DNA from: Komagataeibacter melomenusus
GTDB taxonomy: Bacteria > Pseudomonadota > Alphaproteobacteria > Acetobacterales > Acetobacteraceae
Reading direction: 5' to 3'
Length of the DNA stretch: 47,233 bases
NCBI RefSeq assembly: GCF_013155395.1
Contig: NZ_JABJWC010000028.1
Location: 1 to 47,233, forward strand
Shown one piece after another: positions 1 to 8,543 of this stretch; within the stretch, counting starts at the first letter, position 1, and every line of letters starts with the position of its first letter. Both the position numbers and the translations under genes were made by a program. The notes under the pieces are model-generated. The model ran no database searches and was not told the DNA's origin. It saw only the letters and a list, made by a program, of their open reading frames with translations.

Positions 1-5
1 TTTCA

Positions 6-374
6 TCATTGACCTGTTTTCAAATGATCGCTGCGCCAGGGTCCGGGGCTGTGCGCGGGCGGTAATTGACGGCCTGCCGTTTGTACCCCACACAAACAGC
101 CCGTATTGTCTGGAACAGGGTCATCATCCTCGAACATGGCCCGGCAGCGGGGGGAAAGCTGGTCGAGCTTGCTTTCCAGGCATTCCGTCATCAGCTTTTC
201 GTTCGGAATGTCGAGAAAGCACAGCCTGAACACGTCGCTCTTGCATGCACTGGCCTGATCACCGCGCTCGGCTGCATGGGCGGGTGGGGTGGCGCAGGCA
301 ACACCCGTGGCAACACAGACTAGCGCAAGCAGCCCATGCGTGGTGGAACGCCGGGCATCGGGCAGGCGTCGCAT
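6..374 (-). CDS. Small exported cysteine-containing protein, unknown function
   Basis: Codes for about 122 residues. The start at 374 is chosen because a good ribosome site (AAGGAG) lies just upstream; a longer in-frame start at 428 has none. The N-terminus is a signal peptide (basic MRRLPDARR, a hydrophobic stretch, then a PAHAAE cleavage-like site). The mature part carries a conserved-looking block of four cysteines (ACKSDVFRLC, TECLESKL, SPRCRAMF) followed by an acidic patch and a Gly/Pro-rich tail with a CLC. Short exported proteins of this cysteine pattern occur in many alphaproteobacteria, sometimes misleadingly labelled as cyclic-nucleotide phosphodiesterases; no catalytic motif of such an enzyme is visible. 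It is probably periplasmic and disulfide-bonded. Function unknown. Confidence 0.7.
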   Translation of the reverse strand: MRRLPDARRSTTHGLLALVCVATGVACATPPAHAAERGDQASACKSDVFRLCFLDIPNEKLMTECLESKLDQLSPRCRAMFEDDDPVPDNTGCLCGVQTAGRQLPPAHSPGPWRSDHLKTGQ

Positions 375-603
375 CGCGTTTTCTCCTTTGTGCTCAAGGT
401 TGCGTGGTCTCGCTGCATCACAGCGCATTGCAGTTTGCTACAACTGTCAACCCTTTTTGTCATAACAGGACAGGCAAGGGCGTGGTCCGGAAGTTTCCTG
501 AAAAATACACGACAGTCTTCATAAATCCGTGATGGCACGAATGCCGTCCTGCCTTCGTTGGCCTGTCATGACCACAACGTCAGACCACAAAGGAGCAGAT
601 ACC

Positions 604-960
604 ATGGCTACCACCCGTACTGATCAGATCGGACAGGCCGCAGGCAGGGTTGCCGATGTGCTGACCGGCGCCCGCACCGATACATCGGGCCTGATGAGCG
701 CGGTCATTGCCTATATGGGCAATGCCGGCAGCCCCGGCCGCAAGGACCTGCATGCCCGCGCCCGCAAGGCCGGGCTGGAAGATCAGGTCACCCGCTGGGA
801 AAACCACCCCACCAACACCACGGCTGACGAATCCGTGGTGACGACCCTGATCCCCGGCCCCGTTATTGACCGGTTCTCCGCTGAAACGGGGCTGTCGCGT
901 CCCGCCACCATCAAGGGGCTTGGCGATCTGCTGCCCCACCTTGCGCGACTGGATGGCTGA
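604..960 (+). CDS. YidB-like (DUF937-type) protein
   Basis: 118 residues, starting at 604 after AAAGGAG. An upstream in-frame ATG at 529 lacks a ribosome site. The C-terminal half shows the YidB-family pattern: a helical segment ending in GLEDQVTRWENH, then a motif around TLIPGPVIDRFSAETGLS and a final GLGDLLPHLARLDG. Related proteins are small, soluble and widespread in Proteobacteria, and their role is not settled. There is no signal peptide. It is transcribed alone, about 100 bases ahead of a reductase on the same strand. Confidence 0.75.
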   Translation: MATTRTDQIGQAAGRVADVLTGARTDTSGLMSAVIAYMGNAGSPGRKDLHARARKAGLEDQVTRWENHPTNTTADESVVTTLIPGPVIDRFSAETGLSRPATIKGLGDLLPHLARLDG

Positions 961-1063
961 TATACGCCTGCCGCCTGCAGATGGATGCATTTTCCTGTTT
1001 GCAGGCGGGGGCAGGGGCCTATGATCCCTTTATCAGACATCCCCTATCAGGCAGGACGACTTC

Positions 1064-1828
1064 ATGACCAGCGTCACTTCCCCCGCTTTTACCCAAGGCC
1101 CTGGCGTCGTGATCGTAACGGGGGGCAGCCGGGGCATTGGCCATGCCATCAGCGCCCTGCTGGCGCGTGAAGGCCATGCGGTGGCCATCAATTACGCCGC
1201 CAACGCCGCCCCGGCGGAAGCGCTGGCGCGCACCATTACCGAACAGGGTGGCCAGGCAATGGCCATCAAGGCCGACCTGTCCCGGCCGGAAGAGATCCGC
1301 ACCCTGTTCGCCCGTGCGCAGGAACTCGGGCCGCTATGGGGGCTGGTCAACAATGCGGGCGTGACCGGCGCCAGGGTGCGGGTGGAGGAACAGACTGCCG
1401 AGACGCTTGATGCACTGTTCGACATCAATGTCCGCGCCACCATGCTGGCGGCGGGCGAGGCGGTGCGCCGCATGTCCACCCGGCATGGTGGCAGGGGTGG
1501 TGTGATCGTGAACCTGTCTTCCGTTGCGGCACGGTTGGGCGGGTTGCCGGGTTTTGCGCCCTATGCCGCCACCAAGGCGGCGGTCGAGGCGTTTACGCGC
1601 GGCCTGGCCAATGAGGTCGCGCGCGAGGGCATTCGCGTCAATGCGGTCGCCCCCGGCCTGACCGCGACCGACATGGTCCCCCCCGAGACCGTGAAACTGG
1701 CTGAAACCGTCGTGCCCATGGGCCGCGTGGGCCATGTGGACGAGATTGCGCAGGCGGTGGCGTTCCTGCTTTCGTCCGCATCATCGTACATGACCGGCAG
1801 CGTCATGACGGTATCGGGCGGGCGCTGA
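1064..1828 (+). CDS. SDR-family 3-oxoacyl-[ACP] reductase-like protein
   Basis: 254-residue classical short-chain dehydrogenase/reductase. The cofactor site TGGSRGIG is at residues 19-26, NNAG at 96-99, the catalytic serine near 152, and the YxxxK pair is Tyr167/Lys171. The C-terminal MTGSVMTVSGGR is typical of FabG-like enzymes, which reduce a keto group with NADPH or NADH. Asn44 shortly after the second beta strand (INYAAN) suggests NADPH, by inference. It is a stand-alone gene, so the substrate cannot be read from context; a general aldehyde/ketone reductase is as likely as a fatty acid role. The start has AGGACG upstream. A palindromic repeat follows the stop. Confidence 0.85.
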   Translation: MTSVTSPAFTQGPGVVIVTGGSRGIGHAISALLAREGHAVAINYAANAAPAEALARTITEQGGQAMAIKADLSRPEEIRTLFARAQELGPLWGLVNNAGVTGARVRVEEQTAETLDALFDINVRATMLAAGEAVRRMSTRHGGRGGVIVNLSSVAARLGGLPGFAPYAATKAAVEAFTRGLANEVAREGIRVNAVAPGLTATDMVPPETVKLAETVVPMGRVGHVDEIAQAVAFLLSSASSYMTGSVMTVSGGR

Positions 1829-1834
1829 AAATAT

Positions 1835-1915
1835 AAAGGTTTTGGGTGTCGCCTTTTTTCAAGAAGGCGGCATTCTTCTTTGAAGCTTTTTGCAAAAAGC
1901 TTCACCAAAAACTTT
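1835..1915 (+). repeat. Double-hairpin intergenic repeat, copy A
   Basis: The element starts AAAGGTTTTGGGTG, then has a GCC-TTTTTTC-AAGAAGGCGGC hairpin, a TTC spacer, a GAAGCTTTTTGCAAAAAGCTTC hairpin split by its loop, and ends CACCAAAAACTTT. Its two ends are inverted copies of roughly AAAGTTTTTGG. It lies between the convergent reductase (plus) and small membrane protein (minus) genes, where it may act as a bidirectional terminator. Eight further full, half or degenerate copies are in the window. Confidence 0.8.
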
Positions 1916-1937
1916 CATTACTTTTCAATGATTTATT

Positions 1938-2147
1938 TTAAAGCGAAGGCCCCCACATGCCCGCCACGAACACGATGGCCCCAAGCGCCAGCATGGCGAT
2001 ATGGAACATGACCTGACCCGGCATGGCATCGGGGCTGATGTTCAGCCCGTGAATGAACTGGACGAGCACCAGCGTCAGCCCGACCACGCACAGCCCGATC
2101 CGCACGGGGCTGATGGTGGTGGGCCATATCGGGTTTCTGCGGTTCAT
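1938..2147 (-). CDS. Small two-helix membrane protein
   Basis: 69 residues with two predicted membrane segments (about 17-33, IGLCVVGLTLVLVQFIH, and 47-64, MFHIAMLALGAIVFVAGM). The start at 2147 is supported by GGAGG eight bases upstream; longer in-frame starts extend into sequence upstream of the divergent phosphatase gene. No family recognised. The gene is divergent from the acid phosphatase and the two share about 150 bases of upstream sequence. Confidence 0.65.
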   Translation of the reverse strand: MNRRNPIWPTTISPVRIGLCVVGLTLVLVQFIHGLNISPDAMPGQVMFHIAMLALGAIVFVAGMWGPSL

Positions 2148-2301
2148 CAGGTCGCGCCTCCAGCTTGTCGGGCCAGCATGCCATAAAACCGGCCGGGGCA
2201 GAAGATGCCTGTGGTTCATGCGGCATTTGCCCCTTCCGCGCCCCATGCTATGGGCAGGTATGGCCGTGCCTTGCGGCAAAAGGTGAACTGACAGGAACAA
2301 G

Positions 2302-3153
2302 ATGCGTCTCGATCGTTCTGCCATGGCGCGCGGGCTGGCCGCCTGTGCCGTAACGGGGCTGCTGGCCATGCCGCCCGTGGTGGCCTGCGCGCATCCGCAC
2401 ACCCATCATCATGCCGCCCCTGTCCACCACCACCGGGCCGCGCAGGCCGAAGTGCCGGCAGGCCCGCCTTTGCCAGACGGGCAGGTGTTCCTGCCGCCCC
2501 CGCCCGGCCCGGACACGGCGCAGCGTGCGGCGGATGCCTCCATCTTTGCCGCGACCCGCGCCCTTGAAGGCACGCCCCGGTGGAAACTTGCCCAGGCCGA
2601 TAACCGCGATACGCCCGCGCATATGGTCTCGGCCTTTTCCTGCGCAGCGGGCTTTACCCTGCCGCCCGAGCAGTTGCCTGAACTCGTGGGCCTTGTGGCG
2701 CGGATCGAAAAGCGCCTCACACCTGCCGTCAATACCGAGAAAGCACTATGGAATCGCCCCCGCCCCTTTACCGAGGCCGAGCTTTCCACCTGCATCCCGC
2801 TGCGCGCCGACCTCAAGCGCGATCCGTCCTACCCCTCGCTCCATGCCACCCTGGGCTGGGTGACGGGGCTGATCCTGTCCGATATCCTGCCTGACCGCAC
2901 GGCTGCGATCATGCAGCGCGCCCGCGTGTTTGGCGAGAGCCGCGTGGTGTGTGGCGTGCAGTGGCAGAGCGATGTCGTGGCAGGCTGGCTCAATGGCGGG
3001 GTGCTGTATTCGGCCATGGAGCAGGATGACGGCTTCCGGCAGGAAATGGATGCCGCGCGGGCGGAGGTCACGGCGCTGCATGCCACCATGGCCGCCCCCC
3101 CTGCCGCCGAATGCGCCATCGAGGCCGATGCCGCAGCCCACCCGCCCCAATGA
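2302..3153 (+). CDS. Exported PAP2/class A acid phosphatase-like protein, altered catalytic motif
   Basis: 283 residues. A signal peptide (to about residue 30) is followed by a histidine-rich stretch (HPHTHHH, VHHHR, residues 31-44) that could bind metal. The class A non-specific acid phosphatase signature is present: K147-x6-R154-P155 and PSLH (178-181). The third motif, normally SR-x5-H-x3-D, reads SRVVCGVQWQSD (213-224), so the expected nucleophilic histidine is Gln220 (codon CAG). Family members release phosphate from organic esters in the periplasm through a phosphohistidine. With Gln at that place the protein may be inactive or use another histidine. The start has AGGAA five bases upstream. 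Confidence 0.85.
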   Translation: MRLDRSAMARGLAACAVTGLLAMPPVVACAHPHTHHHAAPVHHHRAAQAEVPAGPPLPDGQVFLPPPPGPDTAQRAADASIFAATRALEGTPRWKLAQADNRDTPAHMVSAFSCAAGFTLPPEQLPELVGLVARIEKRLTPAVNTEKALWNRPRPFTEAELSTCIPLRADLKRDPSYPSLHATLGWVTGLILSDILPDRTAAIMQRARVFGESRVVCGVQWQSDVVAGWLNGGVLYSAMEQDDGFRQEMDAARAEVTALHATMAAPPAAECAIEADAAAHPPQ

Positions 3154-3208
3154 CCGGAAGTTTCCCGGCCCCGCCTTTTTGAAAAGATGCGGTAGCCGGA
3201 CACTTTCA
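3152..3208 (+). repeat. Degenerate half copy of the intergenic repeat (copy B)
   Basis: GGAAGTTTCCCGG, then GCCCCGCCTTTTTGAAAAGATGCGG, then GCCGGACACTTTCATGA. It resembles only the GCCGCC-TTTTTT half of the element, with outer arms AAGTTTCCCGG and CCGGACACTTT still partly inverted. It follows the phosphatase stop and faces the convergent sodC. Confidence 0.45.
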
Positions 3209-3260
3209 TGACCTGATTACGGTGGGCTGCGTCCCAACAGTCCCTGATCGGCCATCTGCC

Positions 3261-3812
3261 CTAATGAATGACGGCGCAGGCCACGCGGTCGCCCGCCCCG
3301 CCGATCGGCTGCGTGCGGTAATCATCGGGATTGGCGTGGATGACAAGGGCCGATCCATCGGAATCAAGCAGTCCCGGGTGGCCGTCCGTGCCGTTAAGGG
3401 TCACCAGCGTCGAATACAGTTCGACCGTCGCGCTGCCATCCTGCCCGACAAAGATATTGGGCAGGTCCCCCGCATCGTTCGCATTGGCGTTCAGCAGGCC
3501 ATGGACCACCGGTGTGGCGGCATGGACATGCGCGCCCGCGTCGGTGAATTTCGGCGGTCCGCAGACACCTTTTTCATGGAAATGCACGCCATGCCATCCG
3601 GGAATCAGCCCGGTGGCCTCGATACGCAGCAGCACCCCCTTCGGCGCCGCCGTCACATGGATCGCCCCCCGCGCCGTGCCGTCCGTACCCATCAGGGCGC
3701 CCGATGCCGTATCGGCTGCCCGGGCGGGGGTGGCGAATGCCGCGTAACCGCTGGCAAGGGAAAGCAGGCCGAGGAAAAACAGGCCAGAAAGCCGGAAACG
3801 TCGTGTGGGCAT
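3261..3812 (-). CDS. sodC: Cu/Zn superoxide dismutase, exported
   Basis: 183 residues with a signal peptide ending near ARAAD (about residue 33). It dismutates superoxide in the periplasm. Copper ligands are His77 and His79 in GVHFHE, the bridging His95 in DAGAHVH, and His159 in ALVIHAN. Zinc ligands His104 and Asp116 are present, but the third zinc-site histidine, usually before AGD, is Asp113 (NDAGDLPN). Cys84 and Cys179 are placed for the usual disulfide. The end (YRTQPIGGAGDRVACAVI) is typical. It is monocistronic, with AAGGAAA upstream of the start. Confidence 0.93.
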   Translation of the reverse strand: MPTRRFRLSGLFFLGLLSLASGYAAFATPARAADTASGALMGTDGTARGAIHVTAAPKGVLLRIEATGLIPGWHGVHFHEKGVCGPPKFTDAGAHVHAATPVVHGLLNANANDAGDLPNIFVGQDGSATVELYSTLVTLNGTDGHPGLLDSDGSALVIHANPDDYRTQPIGGAGDRVACAVIH

Positions 3813-4057
3813 GGATGGATTTCCTTTTCGACGGAGGCGCTATGTTGCGGATGGGCACGCGGTGGCGGGACCGCGATGCATCGGCCGGTTGCCCGGATGC
3901 GCCCCCGTCCGCCATGTGATGGGCATGCAGTCTCGACCCATGCGCGGGGAACCGGAATCCAACTCTTTGTGAGGGTGGAACACCCACAATGAAAATACGC
4001 TCACCCGACAGGCCGCTGCCCGGCACCTGATGGATGCGGGCCTGCGACGGCAGGGGG

Positions 4058-4090
4058 TAAAAGGTTCCGGGTGCCGCCTTTTTTCACGAC
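4058..4090 (+). repeat. Half copy of the intergenic repeat (copy C)
   Basis: AAAAGGTTCCGGGTGCCGCC followed by TTTTTTCACGAC. Only the first arm and the start of the first hairpin remain. It abuts and slightly overlaps the 3' end of the double AAA ATPase gene, so the last codons of that gene may have been shaped by the insertion. Confidence 0.5.
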
Positions 4091-6174
4091 AGGAAACCGA
4101 TCTTTCGATTCCCCTCGCGGCCTGCGGTTTCCGCGCGCAGGCGCTCGAGCAGTTCCTCCGGGGTTGGGTTTTCATCCAGCAGCCGAGCCCGGCGCAGCAC
4201 CAGCGCGAAGTCTGATGGCACCAGCGTGTGCAGGTGCCGCAGGGCAGCGGGCGCCTCCTGCCCGAAAAAGCGCGAGAACGCATGCGCCGCCTGCACCGCG
4301 TTCAGGTAGCCAAAGCGCGCGCGGAACAGGAAGCGCCGCATGCTGGCCGGGTCGAGTTTTTCCACGAGGTTGGTGGTGCAGGCGAATGGCAGCGGGTGCT
4401 GCTCCATCCAGGTCAGCATCTCGTTGACCTGGCTGATCTCCCATGACCGCTCGGCGGAGCGGCGGTCGCCTAGCAGGCTGTCGGCCTCGTCAATGATCAG
4501 GAAGGCCCCGCTGTCGCACGCCTCGGCAAAGGCGGCTGCAATCTGCTGTTCGCTCTGGCCCACGTATTTGTCCAAAAGGTCGGAGGCGCGTTTTTGCAGC
4601 ACCGGCATGTCCATCTCGGCTGCGAGGTGGCGGGCATAGGCACTCTTGCCCGAGCCCGGCGGCCCGGATAGCAGGAGCGATACCGCACGCGGTGCGCCGG
4701 GGCGGGCGAGGCGTTGCGTCAGCGCCTGCAGGTCGCAATCGGCGTTGATGAGGGTTGCGTCATAATCCGTGACATCAGGCTGCGATGGCATGGGCATCTG
4801 CCCGCCTGCGGCAGCGCGGGCAATGCCGGTGGCGATCAGGCTGGCCATGGCCGAATCGCCGCCTGCAAGATGGGTGGAGCGCAGGGCGTTGCGGAATATG
4901 CCTGGTGCCGCCGGTATGGTGCGCGCCAGATCGGCTGCATCCTGCGGGGCGAGGGCCACTTTTTCCTCGCGCGCCATGTCCTGCCACAGCCGCGTGCGCA
5001 CGCCGATGCCGGGCTGGCGCACCTCGATGCACAGCGCCATGCGCCGCGCAATGGCGGGGCCGAGGGTATCGAGGTCGTTGGCGGTCCAGATCACCGGCGT
5101 GCCGCCCTGCTCGAGCAGGCGGTGGAAGAACACGCGGCTGTAGGATTGCGGCGCGTCGAACAGGCTGGAGGTGAACAGGTCCTCCGCCTCATCGAACAGG
5201 AGGATGGATTCGGTATTGCGCAGCAGGCGCGTGCTGCACCGCAGGTCGGCCAGGCGCTCATGGCGCGAGGGCTCATCGCCCGCGCTGTCGGCCTCGCCCA
5301 CGGGGTACAGCGTCGCCCCGATATGCCGCGCAAGGGTGGCGGCAAACTCGGTCTTGCCGGTGCCCGGCGGGCCATAAAGCAGGATGTTGATGCCGCTGGC
5401 ATGGGTGGCCACCGCCGCCTTGAGCAGTTTTGCCGCGATCTCGGCCTGCTGGCCCAGATGGGCAAAGGCTTCCCACGGCAGGGTGGCGGTGCGGGGCTGG
5501 CCGAGCAGCATGGAGCGGATGTCGCCCACCACGCTGGCGCGGCGGTTCATCAGCGCCATCAGGCGGGGCAGCAGCGTGATGTCGCCATCCTCGTCCACGG
5601 TCATCAGCCCGCTCATGCGCAACTGGCCATCAGGCGCAAGGGCGGTGGCAATGTCATCTTCCTCCTGGCCCAGCAGCAGGTGGAGCAGCGGAATGTCCTC
5701 GCACAGGAACGGCCCGCGCGAGCGGTTCTCGCACAGATCATCCCATAACTGCTCGAAATGCCCGTTCAGGCGGTAGCACATGGCAAGACCCAGCACTTCG
5801 CTGGCCACGCTGCCCAGGCCGGTGGCGTGGCTGAGTTCATCCAGCCAGGCATCTACGTAGCCCCGGTCGTTCATGTGCTGGAGGCGGATTTCCTCCAGCG
5901 CGTGGCCCAGGCGCTTCCATTCCGTGGCGGTGGGCGGGTTCTCGCCATCGTGCCGGGGGGCGGCGGGCAGGTCCTTGTCGGGCAGGCCAAGATCGGGCTG
6001 GGCCTGCACCACGCAGCGCACGAGGGCACCGGCATCACGGGACCCGCGATGGATCGAACCATGCAGTTCGCACAGCATTTCCAGCAGGCGGCGGGTCTCG
6101 CCGCGTACGCGCGGTGAGCGGGGCTGTACCGTCCTGCGGCGGGGTGCCGGTCGTCTGCTTTTGGCCAATGCCAT
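4084..6174 (-). CDS. Tandem AAA ATPase
   Basis: 696 residues with two AAA modules. Module 1 has Walker A GPPGTGKT (268-275), Walker B ILLFDEA (324-330) and a sensor-like VIWTANDLD (361-369). Module 2 has Walker A GPPGSGKS (504-511), Walker B FLIIDEADS (558-566) and ACTTN as sensor 1. The first 250 residues are a helical region with an Arg/Pro-rich N-terminus and no recognised domain. Such proteins use ATP to remodel other proteins; the partner is unknown. It is cytoplasmic, with no membrane segment. AGGAG lies upstream of 6174. It sits 89 bases downstream of an unrecognised gene on the same strand and may be co-transcribed with it. Confidence 0.88.
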   Translation of the reverse strand: MALAKSRRPAPRRRTVQPRSPRVRGETRRLLEMLCELHGSIHRGSRDAGALVRCVVQAQPDLGLPDKDLPAAPRHDGENPPTATEWKRLGHALEEIRLQHMNDRGYVDAWLDELSHATGLGSVASEVLGLAMCYRLNGHFEQLWDDLCENRSRGPFLCEDIPLLHLLLGQEEDDIATALAPDGQLRMSGLMTVDEDGDITLLPRLMALMNRRASVVGDIRSMLLGQPRTATLPWEAFAHLGQQAEIAAKLLKAAVATHASGINILLYGPPGTGKTEFAATLARHIGATLYPVGEADSAGDEPSRHERLADLRCSTRLLRNTESILLFDEAEDLFTSSLFDAPQSYSRVFFHRLLEQGGTPVIWTANDLDTLGPAIARRMALCIEVRQPGIGVRTRLWQDMAREEKVALAPQDAADLARTIPAAPGIFRNALRSTHLAGGDSAMASLIATGIARAAAGGQMPMPSQPDVTDYDATLINADCDLQALTQRLARPGAPRAVSLLLSGPPGSGKSAYARHLAAEMDMPVLQKRASDLLDKYVGQSEQQIAAAFAEACDSGAFLIIDEADSLLGDRRSAERSWEISQVNEMLTWMEQHPLPFACTTNLVEKLDPASMRRFLFRARFGYLNAVQAAHAFSRFFGQEAPAALRHLHTLVPSDFALVLRRARLLDENPTPEELLERLRAETAGREGNRKIGFLS

Positions 6175-6263
6175 ATATCGGGTCTCCTGCTACTCCTGCT
6201 GAATATAGGTATTGCAGGCCCGGATGTCGTGGGGGGAGACGAATATGTTTTCTCCCCCCTGTC

Positions 6264-7259
6264 CTATCGCCCGTCCGAGAGGGCGAATCCGGTTTCAACC
6301 CCGTTGAGCATGGCCACGAGTTCCGCCTGGCGCAGCGGGTCGGTGCCGGTGGTGACATGGGCGTGGGCGCGCTGCTTCAGGCTGTCAACCATGTTGGGGC
6401 TGACCGCATGCCCGTCACCCTGGCGCAGCATGTCGGCCAGGCTCAGCCCCTGCTCATGGGCGGCATGGGCCACGGCAAAGGCCATGTGGTTGACGATGTT
6501 CTCGAACACAAACCGCCCGAATCGCGACTGGCACCGGCTGAACTGCTCGAGCGCGCTGGCATAGCGCGCCACGGGATCGGCCTGCCCCACGATGTGGAAG
6601 TGCCGGGCATGGTGGCGCGCGGCTTGGATATGCTCCTCGCGCGCTTGGTCCCATTCGCCAATGGCGGCGCATTCCGTCTCGATCAGGCAGTGCAGCGCGC
6701 GGGCGTTGAGGCTGGCGGCGATGAAATCCGCGTGGGTGATGTCGTTCCATGTCAGCGGCTGGCCCGGGCGGCGCATGGCGAAGCGGAAGCCCCGATGCCC
6801 GTCAATGCCGTACACGATGGTGGTGCCGCCGCGATAGAGCGGGTCGGTGCCGGTCACCATGATGTGCCCGCTATCGGCGCGGTGCATGTAATGCTGCCAT
6901 GTCATGACATCGAGCATCGTTTCATCATCCACATGCCGCGCGGTGTGGCGATGGGCGTGCTCCATGAAGTGCGGCACCGACAGCCCCGTTACGGCGCGGG
7001 CCGAGAAATCGACCTGCCACCATACGCAGGCCTTGAGCAGGTGGAAGGCTAGCGAATCACGCAGTTGCGCCAGCGCGCCGTCCTCCGGGGCGAGGGCGTC
7101 GCGGTCGGCGTCGCACAGGGCTTTTACGGCCTGGAAGCGGCTGGCAAGCAGGTCAAGCTGGCGCGCGACGGGCTGCCAGGGGTCGAAATAGCTTACCAGG
7201 CATTCGGGGCGTGAATGCTGCAGATGCCAGGCAGCCAGGGCGGTACGTGTTTCACGCAT
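6264..7259 (-). CDS. Unrecognised protein, about 331 residues
   Basis: The start at 7259 (MRETRTALAAW) has AAGGAC seven bases upstream; an in-frame ATG at 7352 has no such site. The protein is soluble, with many His, Ala and Arg residues and no signal peptide or membrane segment. Notable stretches are FMEHAHRHTARHVDDETMLDVMTWQHYMHRADSG in its middle (shown only in part as a family clue; it is rich in His and Asp) and HARHFHIVGQADP further on. No known fold or catalytic motif is recognised. Its neighbour is the AAA ATPase downstream, so it could be a substrate or adaptor of it; this is only inference from position. Confidence 0.7.
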   Translation of the reverse strand: MRETRTALAAWHLQHSRPECLVSYFDPWQPVARQLDLLASRFQAVKALCDADRDALAPEDGALAQLRDSLAFHLLKACVWWQVDFSARAVTGLSVPHFMEHAHRHTARHVDDETMLDVMTWQHYMHRADSGHIMVTGTDPLYRGGTTIVYGIDGHRGFRFAMRRPGQPLTWNDITHADFIAASLNARALHCLIETECAAIGEWDQAREEHIQAARHHARHFHIVGQADPVARYASALEQFSRCQSRFGRFVFENIVNHMAFAVAHAAHEQGLSLADMLRQGDGHAVSPNMVDSLKQRAHAHVTTGTDPLRQAELVAMLNGVETGFALSDGR

Positions 7260-7703
7260 CGGACGGTCCTTGAAGTATCTGTGGCCAGAACGGTTGGGGC
7301 TGGGGGGTGGAGCGGGCAGGACGGGCCTGCACCGCGCGGAACCATGCGCCACAGGGATGGGGGCGGGTCACATGGAGGTACGGCATGCGCCCTGGTTAGG
7401 GGGGTGGGGCCTGTGTGAAGGGTCGTTGAATGCCGTAATGATGTATATCATAGGCATATTATGTGATAATAGTAATTAATATCACATTAAATCCACGACA
7501 GGTTTCTCCCTGACTAAGCGGAATCAGTTTTTATTCAGTCTGTTAAGTCAACGGCACGCAGGGCGCAGGCGTTCGGTGCAGACGGCATGTACCCGCCCGT
7601 GGCCCCGCGCGGCGGCGTGGCATGACGCCAGAAGGGGATTTGCCAAGACTGATGGGCTGCAATATCCAGATATCATCGTAACGCATATGGATATGGCAGG
7701 AAA
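7260..7703. other. Intergenic region, AT-rich core
   Basis: Lies between two divergent genes. 7430-7500 is clearly AT-rich against the GC-rich surroundings and holds the near-palindrome ATGATGTATATCAT and AGTAATTAATATC. This would suit promoters for both directions, but I cannot place -35/-10 boxes with certainty. No coding signal seen. Confidence 0.4.
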
Positions 7704-8543
7704 ATGGCAGGCATGGGCAAGGGCGAACAGCCCCGGCGGCGGACCATCCGCGATGTGCGCAAGGGCACGGAACCCGGTGTATGGCTTACGGCCTATACCG
7801 CGCCCATGGCCCGCAGGCTCGATGCGCATGTCGATGTGATGCTGGTGGGGGATTCGCTGGGCATGGTGGTGTACGGCATGCCCGATACGCTGGCCGTGAG
7901 CATGGATATGATGATTGCCCATGGCGCGGCCGTGGTCCGCGCCTCGCACCAGGCCCTGGTGGTGGTGGACATGCCCTTTGGCGCCTATCAGGAATCACCG
8001 CAGCAGGCCTTCCGCAACGCAGCCCGCCTCATGGCCGGGACCGGCTGCGGCGCGGTCAAGCTCGAAGGCGGGGTGGAAATGGCCGCAACCGTGCGCTTCC
8101 TGGCCGAGCGCGGCATTCCCGTGTGCGGGCATGTGGGGCTGATGCCGCAGGCGGTCAACGCCACGGGCGGCTTTCGCACGCAGGGGCGGGACGAGGCACA
8201 GGCGCGCAAGGTGCGTGATGATGCCCATGCCATTGCGGATGCAGGCGCCTTTGCCGTGGTGCTCGAGGGCACGGTCGAATCCGTCTCGCGCGAGATCGTG
8301 GCCGCCGTGCCGGTGCCGGTGATCGGCATCGGGGCCTCGCCTGCATGCGATGGGCAGGTGCTGGTGGTTGATGACATGCTGGGCATGTTCGGCACCGACA
8401 CCCCGCGCTTCGTGCGCCGTTATGCCGATGTGGGCGATGTGATCGACAGCGCGGTGGCCCGGTATGCCGGGGATGTGCGCACCCGCCGCTTTCCGGGGCC
8501 GGAAGAATGTTTTGGCACCCGCCGCGCGGTCACGCCGGGATGA
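7704..8543 (+). CDS. panB: 3-methyl-2-oxobutanoate hydroxymethyltransferase (ketopantoate hydroxymethyltransferase)
   Basis: 279 residues. It transfers a one-carbon unit from methylene-tetrahydrofolate to 2-oxoisovalerate, making ketopantoate, the first committed step to pantothenate and CoA. Family hallmarks are [25 protein letters not shown] (metal-binding Asp), [24 protein letters not shown] (substrate Lys), [13 protein letters not shown] (catalytic Glu) and [16 protein letters not shown] second in-frame ATG at 7713 could be the true start, as GGAAAA is better spaced for it. The gene ends in ATGA, overlapping the start of an MFS transporter gene, so the two are probably translated together. 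No panC follows. Confidence 0.94.
   Translation: MAGMGKGEQPRRRTIRDVRKGTEPGVWLTAYTAPMARRLDAHVDVMLVGDSLGMVVYGMPDTLAVSMDMMIAHGAAVVRASHQALVVVDMPFGAYQESPQQAFRNAARLMAGTGCGAVKLEGGVEMAATVRFLAERGIPVCGHVGLMPQAVNATGGFRTQGRDEAQARKVRDDAHAIADAGAFAVVLEGTVESVSREIVAAVPVPVIGIGASPACDGQVLVVDDMLGMFGTDTPRFVRRYADVGDVIDSAVARYAGDVRTRRFPGPEECFGTRRAVTPG

Noticed and set aside
4714-5748. Plus-strand open frame of 344 codons
   Set aside because: Antisense to the double AAA ATPase with its intact Walker motifs.
7430-7500. AT-rich stretch as a replication or phage attachment site
   Set aside because: No iterons, DnaA boxes or integrase nearby; a promoter region explains it as well.
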